This document shows, piece by piece, positions 44,316-52,606 of a stretch of DNA of 64,000 bases (position 1 is its first letter; every line of letters starts with the position of its first letter). The notes beneath the pieces are model-generated. The model saw only the letters and a list, made by a program, of their open reading frames with translations. It ran no database searches and was not told the origin of the DNA. This stretch comes from Nitrospira defluvii (GTDB lineage: Bacteria > Nitrospirota > Nitrospiria > Nitrospirales > Nitrospiraceae), in assembly GCA_000196815.1 (NCBI GenBank), contig FP929003.1, positions 186,001 through 250,000 of the forward strand, in the 5' to 3' direction. Both the position numbers and the translations under genes were made by a program.

Positions 44316-45401
44316 ATGGCGCGGAGCACTTTCTTTGCCGCAGCTATCTACCCTCTGCTTCTCCTTGGCATTGGCTCTTCAGCGTGGGCCTATCGAGACT
44401 ACTTCAGTGAAACGCAAAAGGCGCAATTGGCACATATACAGACCGTGCTCGTTGAGGTGGTCGCGCTTACTGATACGGGCGCCGGTAGTCCCGATGGAAT
44501 CAGAGAAGTCGTGATGCGACGCATGAAGGAAATGGGCTATGGAGTCATTGCGGATCCGGCCGTTCCACACGATGTCGTCGTCCGGGTAAAGTGTGAGCAA
44601 CGTAAGACGTGGGAAGGTACCGCGGCGGCCGGTGGAGATAATGATTTGCCGGATGCCCCTTCTCGCCTGTGGAAGGGACCGGCGTGTCAGGTGACATATG
44701 CTTTGGGAGGCATGAAGATCAAATGGCAGAAAGAGGTTCGGACGGAATTTGAAGATGCCAATCAGGCCGCTCAATTGGCTCAGGGGGGCGCGCCCGGTTC
44801 CTATGCCATGGCCGCGCTTAAGGGCGAGTTAGAGAAGTATGAATTTCCGCTCTTCTTGACGGCCGAATGGGGGCAGCCTGATCGATTGCTGAAGCTAATG
44901 GATTCTCCGGACACCGGCCAGCTTCGGAAATTGAATATCATTTCCCTCCTGGGAGAGATGGTGGCCGATGAAGCACTGCCTCATCTGACAGAGGCGTTGA
45001 AGGATAAAGACTTGGCAAAGCAAGCGGCGGTGGCGCTGGGCAATATGGGGAAGGAGGGAATCCCAGTGCTCATCGATATCCTGAAGCATTCCAAACAGCC
45101 AGATTTGCAGGCCGCGGCGGCTAAGGGGTTGGGCGATCTTGGGAATACCCATAGTGACCCGAGAGTGGTTCCGCCGCTTCTTGAGATGTTGGACGCACCG
45201 GGCATTGACATTGCTGTTCAAACAGAGATTGCCTGGGCATTGGGGCGGGTTCCCGACCGACGATCGGTTGAGCCACTGTTTGCACTCGATAGGAAACTGC
45301 AGAAGATCCGCAACGATCCCCCCGACCCTCAGATCAAGAAGCTAAAGGAGGCAGTGTTCTGGTCGATTAAGCAGGTCTATACGGAAGACCAGTACAGCTA
45401 A
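44316..45401 (+). CDS. Exported HEAT-repeat protein
   Basis: 361 residues from ATG 44316, preceded by a strong AAGGAGG. The signal peptide ends near SAWA-YRD. Residues 25-190 form an unrecognised domain that starts with a QTVLVEVVALTDTGAGSPDGIREVVMRRMKEMGY module, resembling proteins that assess a variable-length ligand region. Residues 200-340 contain HEAT repeats (LISLLGEMVADEALPHLTEALKD, AAVALGNMGKEGIPVLIDIL). Periplasmic scaffold of unknown role; single gene. Confidence 0.8.
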   Translation: MARSTFFAAAIYPLLLLGIGSSAWAYRDYFSETQKAQLAHIQTVLVEVVALTDTGAGSPDGIREVVMRRMKEMGYGVIADPAVPHDVVVRVKCEQRKTWEGTAAAGGDNDLPDAPSRLWKGPACQVTYALGGMKIKWQKEVRTEFEDANQAAQLAQGGAPGSYAMAALKGELEKYEFPLFLTAEWGQPDRLLKLMDSPDTGQLRKLNIISLLGEMVADEALPHLTEALKDKDLAKQAAVALGNMGKEGIPVLIDILKHSKQPDLQAAAAKGLGDLGNTHSDPRVVPPLLEMLDAPGIDIAVQTEIAWALGRVPDRRSVEPLFALDRKLQKIRNDPPDPQIKKLKEAVFWSIKQVYTEDQYS

Positions 45402-45764
45402 CCCGTGATTCACACTCTCCCGGTTCTTTCTTGCCGTTCCATCGGCGGTTACCGGGATGGAGCCTGAGATGTGTGTTCTCAGTCCCGCTTCGTCCTCTTG
45501 CCACAACCAGCGAAGGATAGTTAAATCCCCCGCACGCCAGGAGGATTCTCGTCCGACTCTCCCAGTTGTTTTGACAACCATCATTTGCGAGGGCTATACC
45601 TCGCCCACTGTGAGAGGAGATCGTCGTCTCAGAGGTCTAACTTCGTGCTACGAAAACATGGATGACTCTGTGAAGAGAGAAAATCCCTCTCGGTGTGATC
45701 ACGGCGTAACCATCGGGGTCGCGCTGCATGAGAGGGCAAATGAAAACCAGGGGGGATCAAGTGT
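45402..45764. other. Gene-free region upstream of the orphan substrate-binding protein
   Basis: About 360 bp. Contains a good promoter at 45571-45600 and a leader of about 155 nt with no recognised riboswitch. A 103-codon frame (45457-45768) has no ribosome site and an unlikely composition. Confidence 0.55.
45571..45600 (+). promoter_or_regulatory. Sigma-70-like promoter of the orphan substrate-binding protein gene
   Basis: Perfect TTGACA (45571-45576), 18-bp spacer, TATACC (45595-45600). The start would lie near 45607, leaving a 5' leader of about 155 nt. Confidence 0.6.
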
Positions 45765-47009
45765 ATGAATAGGATCTCACGCAGGCGTTTCTTGCAACTA
45801 TCAGCCATGACCAGCGGCGCGTTGCTCTGTGGCGACTTCATCGACCGAGTGCTCGGTGCGTCGCCCGGTCAAGCGGTGGCCTCCGTGGCAGAGCCGATCA
45901 AGATCGGGATCCTGGATCCGCTCTCGAGCCCTTACAAGACCTCTTCCATTCATGATGTGCATGGGGCCAATGTGGCCGTCGATCTGTTCAATAAACGTGG
46001 CGGTGTGTTAGGGCGGCCGGTGGTGATTCTCGAAGGCGATGATGCCTCGAATCCTGAGACGGCGATCAAAGTTGCCACAAAGTTTGTGCGGGACGATCAC
46101 GTTGATGTCCTGATGGGCACGTTTAATGCGGATTGTGCGCTCGTGGTTTCGGAGTTGGCGAAGAAGGAGAACACATTGTTCATGGTCACGGGCTCCCTTC
46201 TCCCCGAACTGACCGGAGCCGCGTGCAACTCGCACACGTTCGTGTTTATGCCGAATGCCTCGATGATGGCGCAGGCTGTCGTCCCCCACTTGGTGAAGGC
46301 CTACGGCACCCGCTGGTATATGCTGACGACCAGCTCAGTGGACGGCAAAGCCATGGCGCAGGCTATGGTGACGGCCGGCCAGGCTCATGGCGTTGAGTTT
46401 GTGGGGGAGACACTAGTGCCTTTCGGGGCGACGGACTTCACTGCGGCGTTCACGGCCGCCAAGGACAAACATCCGACGCTGGTGGTGCTCAATCTCTATG
46501 GGTGGGATTTGGTCCATGCATTAAAGGCGTACAGCAACCTTGAGTTTGCGAAGGAGAAGATCGGCGTGGGTGGGATGATTGCGGGTGAACAAATTGGACG
46601 GCCCCTCGGTTATGCCGACAATGCCGGCATTTGGGGGCTCATCTGGGATCCAAAGGTCAACACGGAAGGATCCAAGCAGTTTATTCGAGCAGTTGTCGAC
46701 AAATACAATCACACGCCAACTTCGCGCTGCTATCTTGGGTATGCCGCCATGACGCAGATCCTTGAGGCGATTCAACGAGCAGGAACGACGGACGCTGCCA
46801 CACTCATTAAGGTGTTGGAGGGGCGCGAGTTTGACGGGCTGAAAGAGGGACGGTCCTACTTCCAGGCCTCAAATCATCAGCATGTGCAGGATGTGCTGGT
46901 CGGGGAAGCCTACGGGAAGGAACTGGGGCTTGGGCATTACAAGATTCTGGCGACGGTTTCAGGCGACAGTCTTGCGGCGCCTGTTGACGCTGGTGTCTGT
47001 CAGTTATAG
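45765..47009 (+). CDS. Tat-exported amide/urea/branched-chain amino acid-type solute-binding protein
   Basis: 414 residues, ATG after a G-rich GGGGGGATC site. The Tat signal is SRRRFLQLSAMTSGALL. The mature part is a type I periplasmic binding protein (KIGILDPLSSPYKTSSIHDVHGANVAVDLFNKRGGVLGRPV...MGTFNADCALVVSELAKKENTLFMVTGS) close to the UrtA/AmiC/FmdD branch that binds urea, short amides or hydrophobic amino acids. No permease or ATPase genes are adjacent, so it is an orphan: either it serves a transporter encoded elsewhere or acts as a sensor. Ligand cannot be assigned. Confidence 0.85.
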   Translation: MNRISRRRFLQLSAMTSGALLCGDFIDRVLGASPGQAVASVAEPIKIGILDPLSSPYKTSSIHDVHGANVAVDLFNKRGGVLGRPVVILEGDDASNPETAIKVATKFVRDDHVDVLMGTFNADCALVVSELAKKENTLFMVTGSLLPELTGAACNSHTFVFMPNASMMAQAVVPHLVKAYGTRWYMLTTSSVDGKAMAQAMVTAGQAHGVEFVGETLVPFGATDFTAAFTAAKDKHPTLVVLNLYGWDLVHALKAYSNLEFAKEKIGVGGMIAGEQIGRPLGYADNAGIWGLIWDPKVNTEGSKQFIRAVVDKYNHTPTSRCYLGYAAMTQILEAIQRAGTTDAATLIKVLEGREFDGLKEGRSYFQASNHQHVQDVLVGEAYGKELGLGHYKILATVSGDSLAAPVDAGVCQL

Positions 47010-47073
47010 CGAACAGGCCGTGATGTGACGGTGGTGAGTCGTCAGTACGCGGCGATTCGGTTTGCGTGACAGG

Positions 47074-48579
47074 CTAGGGTGTTGCGCTGAGGGTTGCGAG
47101 TCGAACCTGCCCGCGCCTCGATTCCTCGACCGTCGCGGCAACAGTCGGCCCCTGGACGATGATCAATTCAAGGCGGCGATTTTTCTGCCTGCCCTGCTCG
47201 GTGGCATTGGATGTGAGCGGGCGTGTATCGGCCAGCCCGACGGCCTTCGTCTTGTCGGCGGGTATCCCTCCGTTGACCAATGCCCTGCGGGCATTTTCAG
47301 CGCGAGCCCATGAGAGTGCCTTATTGTCGGGGAAGGTTTTTTGAAGCGTCTTGCTGAGTGCTTGATTGTCGGTGTGTCCTGCGACCTGCACGAACTTGTC
47401 TGGAAGCTGTCCCAGGACCGCACCGATGCGTTTGAGAATAGTTGCGCCTTCCGGGCTCAGCGCAGCGTCACCCCATGTGAACAGCAAATTGCTGTCCAGC
47501 GCGACCGTTAATCGATTTCCATCCTGCCTCATGCTGATCGTTTTCTGTCTATTGTCGCCCGGCAGGACTTTCAGAAGTTCTTCTTTCACCGCCGCAATGC
47601 TTCCGTTCCGAGCCTCAGATTGAGCGGGGTTTCCTGGAAATGCAACACCGCTGCGTGTGGAGTCCTTTCCCTGGGCGGCTGATTTCCCATCGGGTATCGA
47701 TTTGGTCGTATCGCCAAGAGATTGGTGGGCAGCGCCGGAGCGCTGGTTCAGCGGTCCTCCGTCGCGCTGACTGCTGGAGAGTTGAGTCCCCTTCTGGCGC
47801 GGCGACAGATCTCTCCCCTTCTCGTTCAGACGCTGTTCGAGTGCTGCGATGCGGTGCCTGGCCTGGTAGATTTCTGCAATCATCGCATTGTATTGGGGGA
47901 CCAGCTTGTCGCGCTCCATGAGGCGCGACCGGACTGTTTCATAGGTCTGTTCGCGGTCTTTGAGCTGCTGATCGAGTGAGCTGATACGGGCTTTTAAGGA
48001 TTCGATGGTGGCGGTGGCGGTTTGTAGTTGAGCCGCCAGGCTGTCCCGTTCGGCTGACCCGGTACGCACCGTGTGAAGGTCGCGGTCTTGACGGGCGATG
48101 TGCGCTTCCAGCTCCAAGATCTTACGCCGGGCGACTTCCAGGTCGGCGACGGCCGTTGCCCGGGTTTGGAGGGCAGCCAGATCTTTGTCTCGCGTGGCCA
48201 ACTGTTGTTCAAGCGTCCCGATTCGTTGACGGGCTTGGATGAGCTCGTTGGTGGCGGTCGTCAATTGGCCGGTGAGTCGATCGCGTTCCGGTGCCAACCG
48301 CCTCAGTTCGACAAGTTCCGCTTCCTTCGCGCTGAGCAATTGGTCGTATGATGCTGCGGCGGGTTGACTCTGGCGGTCTCCCAGTTTGCTTTCCAGGTCG
48401 CGAATGCGATCGTGGAATTCACCCAGGGTGGTCAGTAATTGCTCTCGTTCCTGTTGAAGAGCCAGTAGCTTAGGTTCTACCGATGCCGGGTTCGATGCGA
48501 TGGGCTGGACGTGTGGAGCGGTTTCACAGCCTGCGGCGAGGGAACTGAGAACCATGAGCGCCCATACTGCTCGTCTCAT
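47074..48579 (-). CDS. OmpA-type lipoprotein with long coiled coil, copy 1
   Basis: 501 residues, ATG after GGGGAGAGATCG. The signal peptide ends in the lipobox LAAGC (Cys18). Residues about 40-270 form a heptad-rich coiled coil with recurring LxxxLxxRDxxLAxL units. A Ser/Gly linker follows, then an OmpA domain (about 355-480): LLFTWGDAALSPEGATILKRI, VAGHTDNQAL, ALSWARAENARRALV and QKNRRLELIIV. It would be anchored in the outer membrane and bind peptidoglycan. It is paralogous in layout to the gene just upstream at 48827. Confidence 0.85.
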   Translation of the reverse strand: MRRAVWALMVLSSLAAGCETAPHVQPIASNPASVEPKLLALQQEREQLLTTLGEFHDRIRDLESKLGDRQSQPAAASYDQLLSAKEAELVELRRLAPERDRLTGQLTTATNELIQARQRIGTLEQQLATRDKDLAALQTRATAVADLEVARRKILELEAHIARQDRDLHTVRTGSAERDSLAAQLQTATATIESLKARISSLDQQLKDREQTYETVRSRLMERDKLVPQYNAMIAEIYQARHRIAALEQRLNEKGRDLSPRQKGTQLSSSQRDGGPLNQRSGAAHQSLGDTTKSIPDGKSAAQGKDSTRSGVAFPGNPAQSEARNGSIAAVKEELLKVLPGDNRQKTISMRQDGNRLTVALDSNLLFTWGDAALSPEGATILKRIGAVLGQLPDKFVQVAGHTDNQALSKTLQKTFPDNKALSWARAENARRALVNGGIPADKTKAVGLADTRPLTSNATEQGRQKNRRLELIIVQGPTVAATVEESRRGQVRLATLSATP

Positions 48580-48752
48580 TACGATCTCTCCCCGGTCATT
48601 GAGTAGGAAGACGGTGCCGGCTGCATGGGGGCGACAGTCGCCCGAGAGGAACCAACGTATCCAAGAACGTGAGGCGACTGTGACGGAGCTGACGGATGGT
48701 GATCAGCCGGTGCGAGCCATGCGTCCCGACAGAATCTGTCGAGCGACATGTA

Positions 48753-48792
48753 GGCCCCAAGAACACGACAGCAATCTATCGCGTTCCTGGGG
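48753..48792 (-). terminator. Possible terminator after OmpA-type lipoprotein copy 2
   Basis: Inverted repeat GCCCCAAGAAC (48753-48763) / GTTCCTGGGGC (48782-48792), 10 of 11 pairs, 18-nt loop, no clear U-tract. It lies about 35 bp beyond the stop of the 48827-50029 gene. Confidence 0.4.
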
Positions 48793-48826
48793 CTGATGCA
48801 AGGCTGGGGAACCTGCGGATAGCCGG

Positions 48827-50029
48827 TTAGTGTCCAACGACGATTTCGACGCGCCGATTCTTCTGCCGTCCTTCGGCGGTCGAATTGCTCGCCATCGGCC
48901 GGCTGTCGGCATGCCCTTTGGCTTCGATCTTGTCCGGGGCCATGCCCCCTTCGGTCAGTGCCTGACGTGCACTTTCGGCGCGTGCTTGAGACAGTTCGAC
49001 ATTGGTCGGATAGGTCTTGGCCAGTCTCCCCTTGATGGGCACGTTGTCCGTGTGGCCGGCCACATGAATTGAACGATCGGGGTATTGTTTGAGCACACCA
49101 CCGATGCGGTGCAAGACATCGGCTCCCCCCGGCTTGAGTGTCGCTTCGCCGGAGTCGAACAGCAATGTGGTGGCAAGCCCCAAGGTGAGCTGATCTCCCA
49201 ACTGCTTCATGGTCACGTTGCCTTTGGCCACTTCGGCCTGCAGCAGTTTCGATAAATCGTCCTTCGCTTCGGCCAGACTGGTTTTTTGCTGATCCAACGC
49301 GCCTTTCAGCGCGGTCATTTCCTGGTCTCTGCGCCCGATTTCATTCTCGAGGTCCGAGGCCCGCTGTCTGGCCGCTGCGAGGTCTGCCACGAGTTTTTCC
49401 CGGTCGCCGGCGGCATTTTTTAACCCTGCCAGCTCATGACTGTTGGCCTCCAGTTGCTGCTCCAACTGGGTGATTCGCTGCTTGGCCTGTGCAAGTTCGG
49501 ACGACAAGCGATCCCGGTCTCCTGCATTCCCTTTCAGTCCGGCGAGTTCCTGATCCTTTGAGGATAGTTGTCCCTGGAGCGCCGCCAGTTGCGCGGCGAG
49601 GCGGTCCCTGTCTCCGACGCCGCTCCTGAGGGCTGCGAGCTCTTGGTCCTTCGCTGACAGTTGGCGTTCGGCATCCGACAACTGTCCCGCGAGCCGCTCT
49701 TTGTCTCCGGTTGCGTTGCGGAGTGCCGCTAATTCCTGATCACGCTGGCTGAGTTGAGACTCCAGCGCGCTGGTTCTGGCTCTTGCCTGGTCCACATCGC
49801 CGGCGAGCGAGGAGCGAACCTGTGCCAGCTCCGATTCGAGCGCGGCTCTCTGCCGCTCGAGTTCGGCAATTCGTGCGTCTTTCGGATCGGGCTTCGGCGG
49901 GAGCGGTCTGGCGACCGCCTTCATTTCATTCAAGGCTCGGCTCGCCGAGTCGTTAGGGGAAGGGGCCGTTGCGCACGAGGCGAGCAGCAGGGCGCTCAAC
50001 AGTACAGGAATGATACGGAGTGTAGTCAT
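48827..50029 (-). CDS. OmpA-type lipoprotein with repetitive coiled coil, copy 2
   Basis: 400 residues from ATG 50029, with AAGGAGG five bases upstream; an ATG-like start at 50047 is rejected. The signal peptide ends in LLASC. The coiled coil (about 45-260) is built from roughly 29-residue repeats of the pattern L..KDQELA.L(R/K)...GDRDRLA.QLA. OmpA domain (about 275-400) with LLFDSGEATLKPGGADVLHRIG, VAGHTDNVPIKG, TNVELSQARAESARQAL and KNRRVEIVV. Outer-membrane-anchored, peptidoglycan-binding; the coil could span the periplasm. Tandem partner of the downstream gene. Confidence 0.85.
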   Translation of the reverse strand: MTTLRIIPVLLSALLLASCATAPSPNDSASRALNEMKAVARPLPPKPDPKDARIAELERQRAALESELAQVRSSLAGDVDQARARTSALESQLSQRDQELAALRNATGDKERLAGQLSDAERQLSAKDQELAALRSGVGDRDRLAAQLAALQGQLSSKDQELAGLKGNAGDRDRLSSELAQAKQRITQLEQQLEANSHELAGLKNAAGDREKLVADLAAARQRASDLENEIGRRDQEMTALKGALDQQKTSLAEAKDDLSKLLQAEVAKGNVTMKQLGDQLTLGLATTLLFDSGEATLKPGGADVLHRIGGVLKQYPDRSIHVAGHTDNVPIKGRLAKTYPTNVELSQARAESARQALTEGGMAPDKIEAKGHADSRPMASNSTAEGRQKNRRVEIVVGH

Positions 50030-50104
50030 GCAATCCTCCTTCAACAATATCGGAGCCGCCGGGTCGATCCCAGGCAGCGGGGACGAGTCCTGCGCGAGCG
50101 CGAA

Positions 50105-50533
50105 CTATTGGTGGCGTTGATTCTTCAAGAGATCCCGAATCTCCGTCAGTAATACTTCTTCCTTCGGCGGGGCAGGAGGCGGACCGGGAGGGGCCGCTTT
50201 CTTAAAACGGTTCATTTGTTTGATCACCATGAAAATCACGAAGGCCAGAATCGTGAAGTCGAGCAGGGTTTGGAGGAACACGCCGTAGTTGATAGTGGCG
50301 GCCCCGGCGGCTTTGGCTGCGGCCAGCGATTTTCCTTTGGCATCTTCGGTCAACGGGATAAAGAGGCTGGAGAAGTCGACTTTTCCCATCAAGAGACCGA
50401 TGGGTGGCATCAGGATGTCGCTGACGACGGATGAGACGATTTTCCCGAATGCGCCTCCGATGATGACTCCCACGGCCATATCGAGCACATTGCCCTTCAC
50501 GGCGAACTCTTTAAATTCACTCATCATGCTCAT
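50105..50533 (-). CDS. mscL: Large-conductance mechanosensitive channel
   Basis: 142 residues, ATG after [45 protein letters not shown] is the pore-lining TM1 signature; TM2 is [27 protein letters not shown]; a C-terminal [13 protein letters not shown] helix follows a Pro-rich linker (GPPPAPP). Releases solutes on osmotic downshock. Another mechanosensitive channel, MscS, is at 57543. Confidence 0.97.
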   Translation of the reverse strand: MSMMSEFKEFAVKGNVLDMAVGVIIGGAFGKIVSSVVSDILMPPIGLLMGKVDFSSLFIPLTEDAKGKSLAAAKAAGAATINYGVFLQTLLDFTILAFVIFMVIKQMNRFKKAAPPGPPPAPPKEEVLLTEIRDLLKNQRHQ

Positions 50534-50582
50534 CCTGCTCCCTCCTTATGTGAACCGAATAGGTGCCGAGCCGTCACGTCCC

Positions 50583-51692
50583 TTACTGTTTTCGGCTGGT
50601 ATCGAAGCTGTATCCCAGCGTAATCAGGTAGAGGTTGTCCGTATCCGACACGCCTGGCGGCGGATTCTTGTTGTACCGCATGGTCCACTGAAAGCCGCTT
50701 ACGAGACCTCCCCAGACTTTAAAGCGCAGCCCGGTGTCGGCCGTCAAGTAGAGATCCTTCGAGTTGGCGAGCGATTGGAATCCTTCCTGGAAGTGATACA
50801 GGCTCACCTGGTCGCCGCCCCAGAGCGGCCAATTCCATTTCACCGCCCATCGGCCTCGGGTGCTGGATTTATCGTCGGCGAGCTTAAAATCTTCGTTGAA
50901 GTAGGCGGCGCCAGCTTCCGCCCAGAGGGTCATATCTTTAAAGAGGCCTGCTAAGTCGCCGCGGTCGAGGAATTGATAGCCTGGACCGGTGGCGAGTGCG
51001 GTGCGCAACTTCAAGTCCTGGAAGGTATCCTGCTCGAAGTACGCCGACGCGAACCAATACAAACGTTTCGAGAGAAAGAAGTCAAGCTTGATAGTGCCAC
51101 GACTGTTCCGCACGATCAGATTTTGCGCGTTGTCGCCGTAGATGTAGCGTCCCAGGATGGTCAGGCGCAGTGATTCACTGCGGGCCGACAGTTCGCCAAG
51201 CAAGCTGCCATTTCGCAGATGGCTGTTGCCGGTCGTTTGTGAAAACCCGGCCTGGATGGCGCCGGTATAGATCACGGCTGGCTGGTTCATGCCGATGACC
51301 GTGTCGAGTGGAATGGCCATCGGAGTTCCCGTGGGGGCGGCTTTCAGGATCATGGTGCCGGGCTCGCCCGGTTGTGCCGTCCCCACTACCGTCGTGCCTT
51401 CTTTGAGGCTGAAAGGGACGGGACGATTGACCACCAGCTTGGCGACGTTCGGCCACATGATCTTGACGATATCGTCGCCTGCGGTCGGCCCGAAACCGGT
51501 TTTGATGTGCAGCTCGTCCGCGATCATGCCCAGGACCTGCCCATAAATCACCGTGCCGTCCTTGAGCGTGACGGCATCGAGCGCGGGCGCTGCGGGTGTC
51601 GTATCAGCCGGTGCCGGAGCTTCCGCTCGCACGATTGGGGCAGCGAGCGCCATCACGAGTAGCGCAAAAAAAAGAGATCCAAGTCGTCGCAT
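50583..51692 (-). CDS. Outer-membrane DUF481-type protein
   Basis: 369 residues, ATG after AGGAGGAGGACC. Signal peptide ends near VRA-E. The N-terminal half has a small beta domain (VTLKDGTVIYGQVLGMIADELHIKTGFG). The C-terminal half (about 145-369) is a beta-barrel-like repeat of alternating strands ending LYLITLGYSFDT, as in DUF481 salt-induced outer-membrane proteins (YdiY). A promoter-like pair lies 75-105 bp upstream. Function unknown. Confidence 0.78.
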   Translation of the reverse strand: MRRLGSLFFALLVMALAAPIVRAEAPAPADTTPAAPALDAVTLKDGTVIYGQVLGMIADELHIKTGFGPTAGDDIVKIMWPNVAKLVVNRPVPFSLKEGTTVVGTAQPGEPGTMILKAAPTGTPMAIPLDTVIGMNQPAVIYTGAIQAGFSQTTGNSHLRNGSLLGELSARSESLRLTILGRYIYGDNAQNLIVRNSRGTIKLDFFLSKRLYWFASAYFEQDTFQDLKLRTALATGPGYQFLDRGDLAGLFKDMTLWAEAGAAYFNEDFKLADDKSSTRGRWAVKWNWPLWGGDQVSLYHFQEGFQSLANSKDLYLTADTGLRFKVWGGLVSGFQWTMRYNKNPPPGVSDTDNLYLITLGYSFDTSRKQ

Positions 51693-52022
51693 CGTTCAGG
51701 TCCTCCTCCTGGGGCTTGCGAGCGGCAACAGCCTGTCGGTTGCCTGATCAGTGGGAAATGCTCGCGATGTATAATTGATTCTGCGTAGGAGATCAACATT
51801 CTGGCTCAAGAAATCCGTCTCGCGGCTGGTCGACTTGAATTGTAGGACTCGCGTAGGACGGCCTTTCCGCACGCATGAATGGCTCGTTCTGTTGGGTATA
51901 CGTACAGAGCGGAGTGTCATCGCATGGACCCAGCAGGGCCGATGGCGCGGAGCCGTGGATCACTATGCGACAGTCCTGTGAGTCTGAGACTCCCGCCGCG
52001 GTCGCAGCTCATATGTGCACCG
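51693..52022. other. Gene-free region between the DUF481-type gene and the LuxR-type gene
   Basis: 330 bp. Only the promoter at 51768-51796 is recognisable; small open frames here are not supported. Confidence 0.55.
51768..51796 (-). promoter_or_regulatory. Sigma-70-like promoter of the DUF481-type gene
   Basis: Minus strand TTGATC (51791-51796), 17-bp spacer, TATACA (51768-51773); four of six matches in each box. Confidence 0.4.
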
Positions 52023-52340
52023 TCATTTGACGTTGGTCAGCTTCCGTGTCTCTTTGGTACTCTCCGAGTCCGCCGAGGTCGGGGAGGGGCCTGTGCTAGT
52101 GGATGAGGGCATACGGAGTATGCCCTCAAGCAGTGCCAGGCGAAGCAGTTGTGCCGAGTTCGTTGCGCGGAATTTTCTCAAGAGATTGGCACGGTGTGAT
52201 TCCACGGTTTTGGGGGCGATCTGTAAACGAGCCGCAATTTCCTGGCTCGTCAGGCCGGCCCAAATCTGATTGAGTATCTCGCGCTCTCTTGCCGTGGGCG
52301 CATCCGGCCGTGGTCGTGAGAAGAGAATGAGCTTGTCCAT
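52023..52340 (-). CDS. Small LuxR-type HTH regulator without receiver
   Basis: 105 residues from ATG 52340, with AAGGAG five bases upstream; the frame opens earlier (52568) but the extra part covers the promoter region. One LuxR/NarL helix-turn-helix (about 14-75) with TAREREILNQIWAGLTSQEIAARL.IAPKTVESHRANLLRKF. There is no receiver or ligand domain; the last 35 residues are Ser/Thr-rich. It lies downstream of the sigma-54 activator gene, beyond a repeat array and a -24/-12-like site, and is probably that activator's target. Confidence 0.85.
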   Translation of the reverse strand: MDKLILFSRPRPDAPTAREREILNQIWAGLTSQEIAARLQIAPKTVESHRANLLRKFRATNSAQLLRLALLEGILRMPSSTSTGPSPTSADSESTKETRKLTNVK

Positions 52341-52427
52341 CGGTTCTCCTTGCGATCGCTTCGATAGGTCTGCTGCGCCGCCCGTCTTCAGGGCGTTGCA
52401 CGCAGTGGTTTTCGCGGGTACCCTCCT

Positions 52428-52443
52428 ATCAAGCTCCATGCCA
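52428..52443 (-). promoter_or_regulatory. Sigma-54-like (-24/-12) promoter of the LuxR-type gene
   Basis: Minus strand TGGCATG-N4-TTGAT, matching TGGCACG-N4-TTGCW except C to T at one place and A in place of the conserved C of the -12 GC. About 90 bp before the LuxR-type ATG and downstream of the repeat array at 52517-52577. Confidence 0.5.
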
Positions 52444-52516
52444 TACACCGTACGTTTTGCCGCGCGACGATAAAATCTGGGTTCTCGGGTGAGGACCCCT
52501 AAGAAGCTCCCAGGAT

Positions 52517-52577
52517 TGTCTGCGGATGAGACACGCGCCGTTGTCTCGCGCTGTGTCTTGCGAGACATGTCGAGACA
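52517..52577. promoter_or_regulatory. Cluster of TGTC/GAGACA inverted repeats (putative activator-binding sites)
   Basis: TGTCTG..GAGACA (52517-52533), TGTCTC (52542-52547), TGTCTT..GAGACA (52554-52567) and TGTCGAGACA (52568-52577). Several palindromic half-sites in 61 bp, about 75-150 bp upstream of the -24/-12 site, which is the usual place for enhancer sites of sigma-54 activators. The activator gene ends 30 bp before the array. Confidence 0.6.
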
Positions 52578-52606
52578 GTGAGCGGGGCGAGTGACTGCGG
52601 GACAGG

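Noticed and set aside
45457-45768. 103-codon frame ahead of the substrate-binding protein gene
   Set aside because: It spans the sigma-70 promoter and its leader and has no ribosome site.
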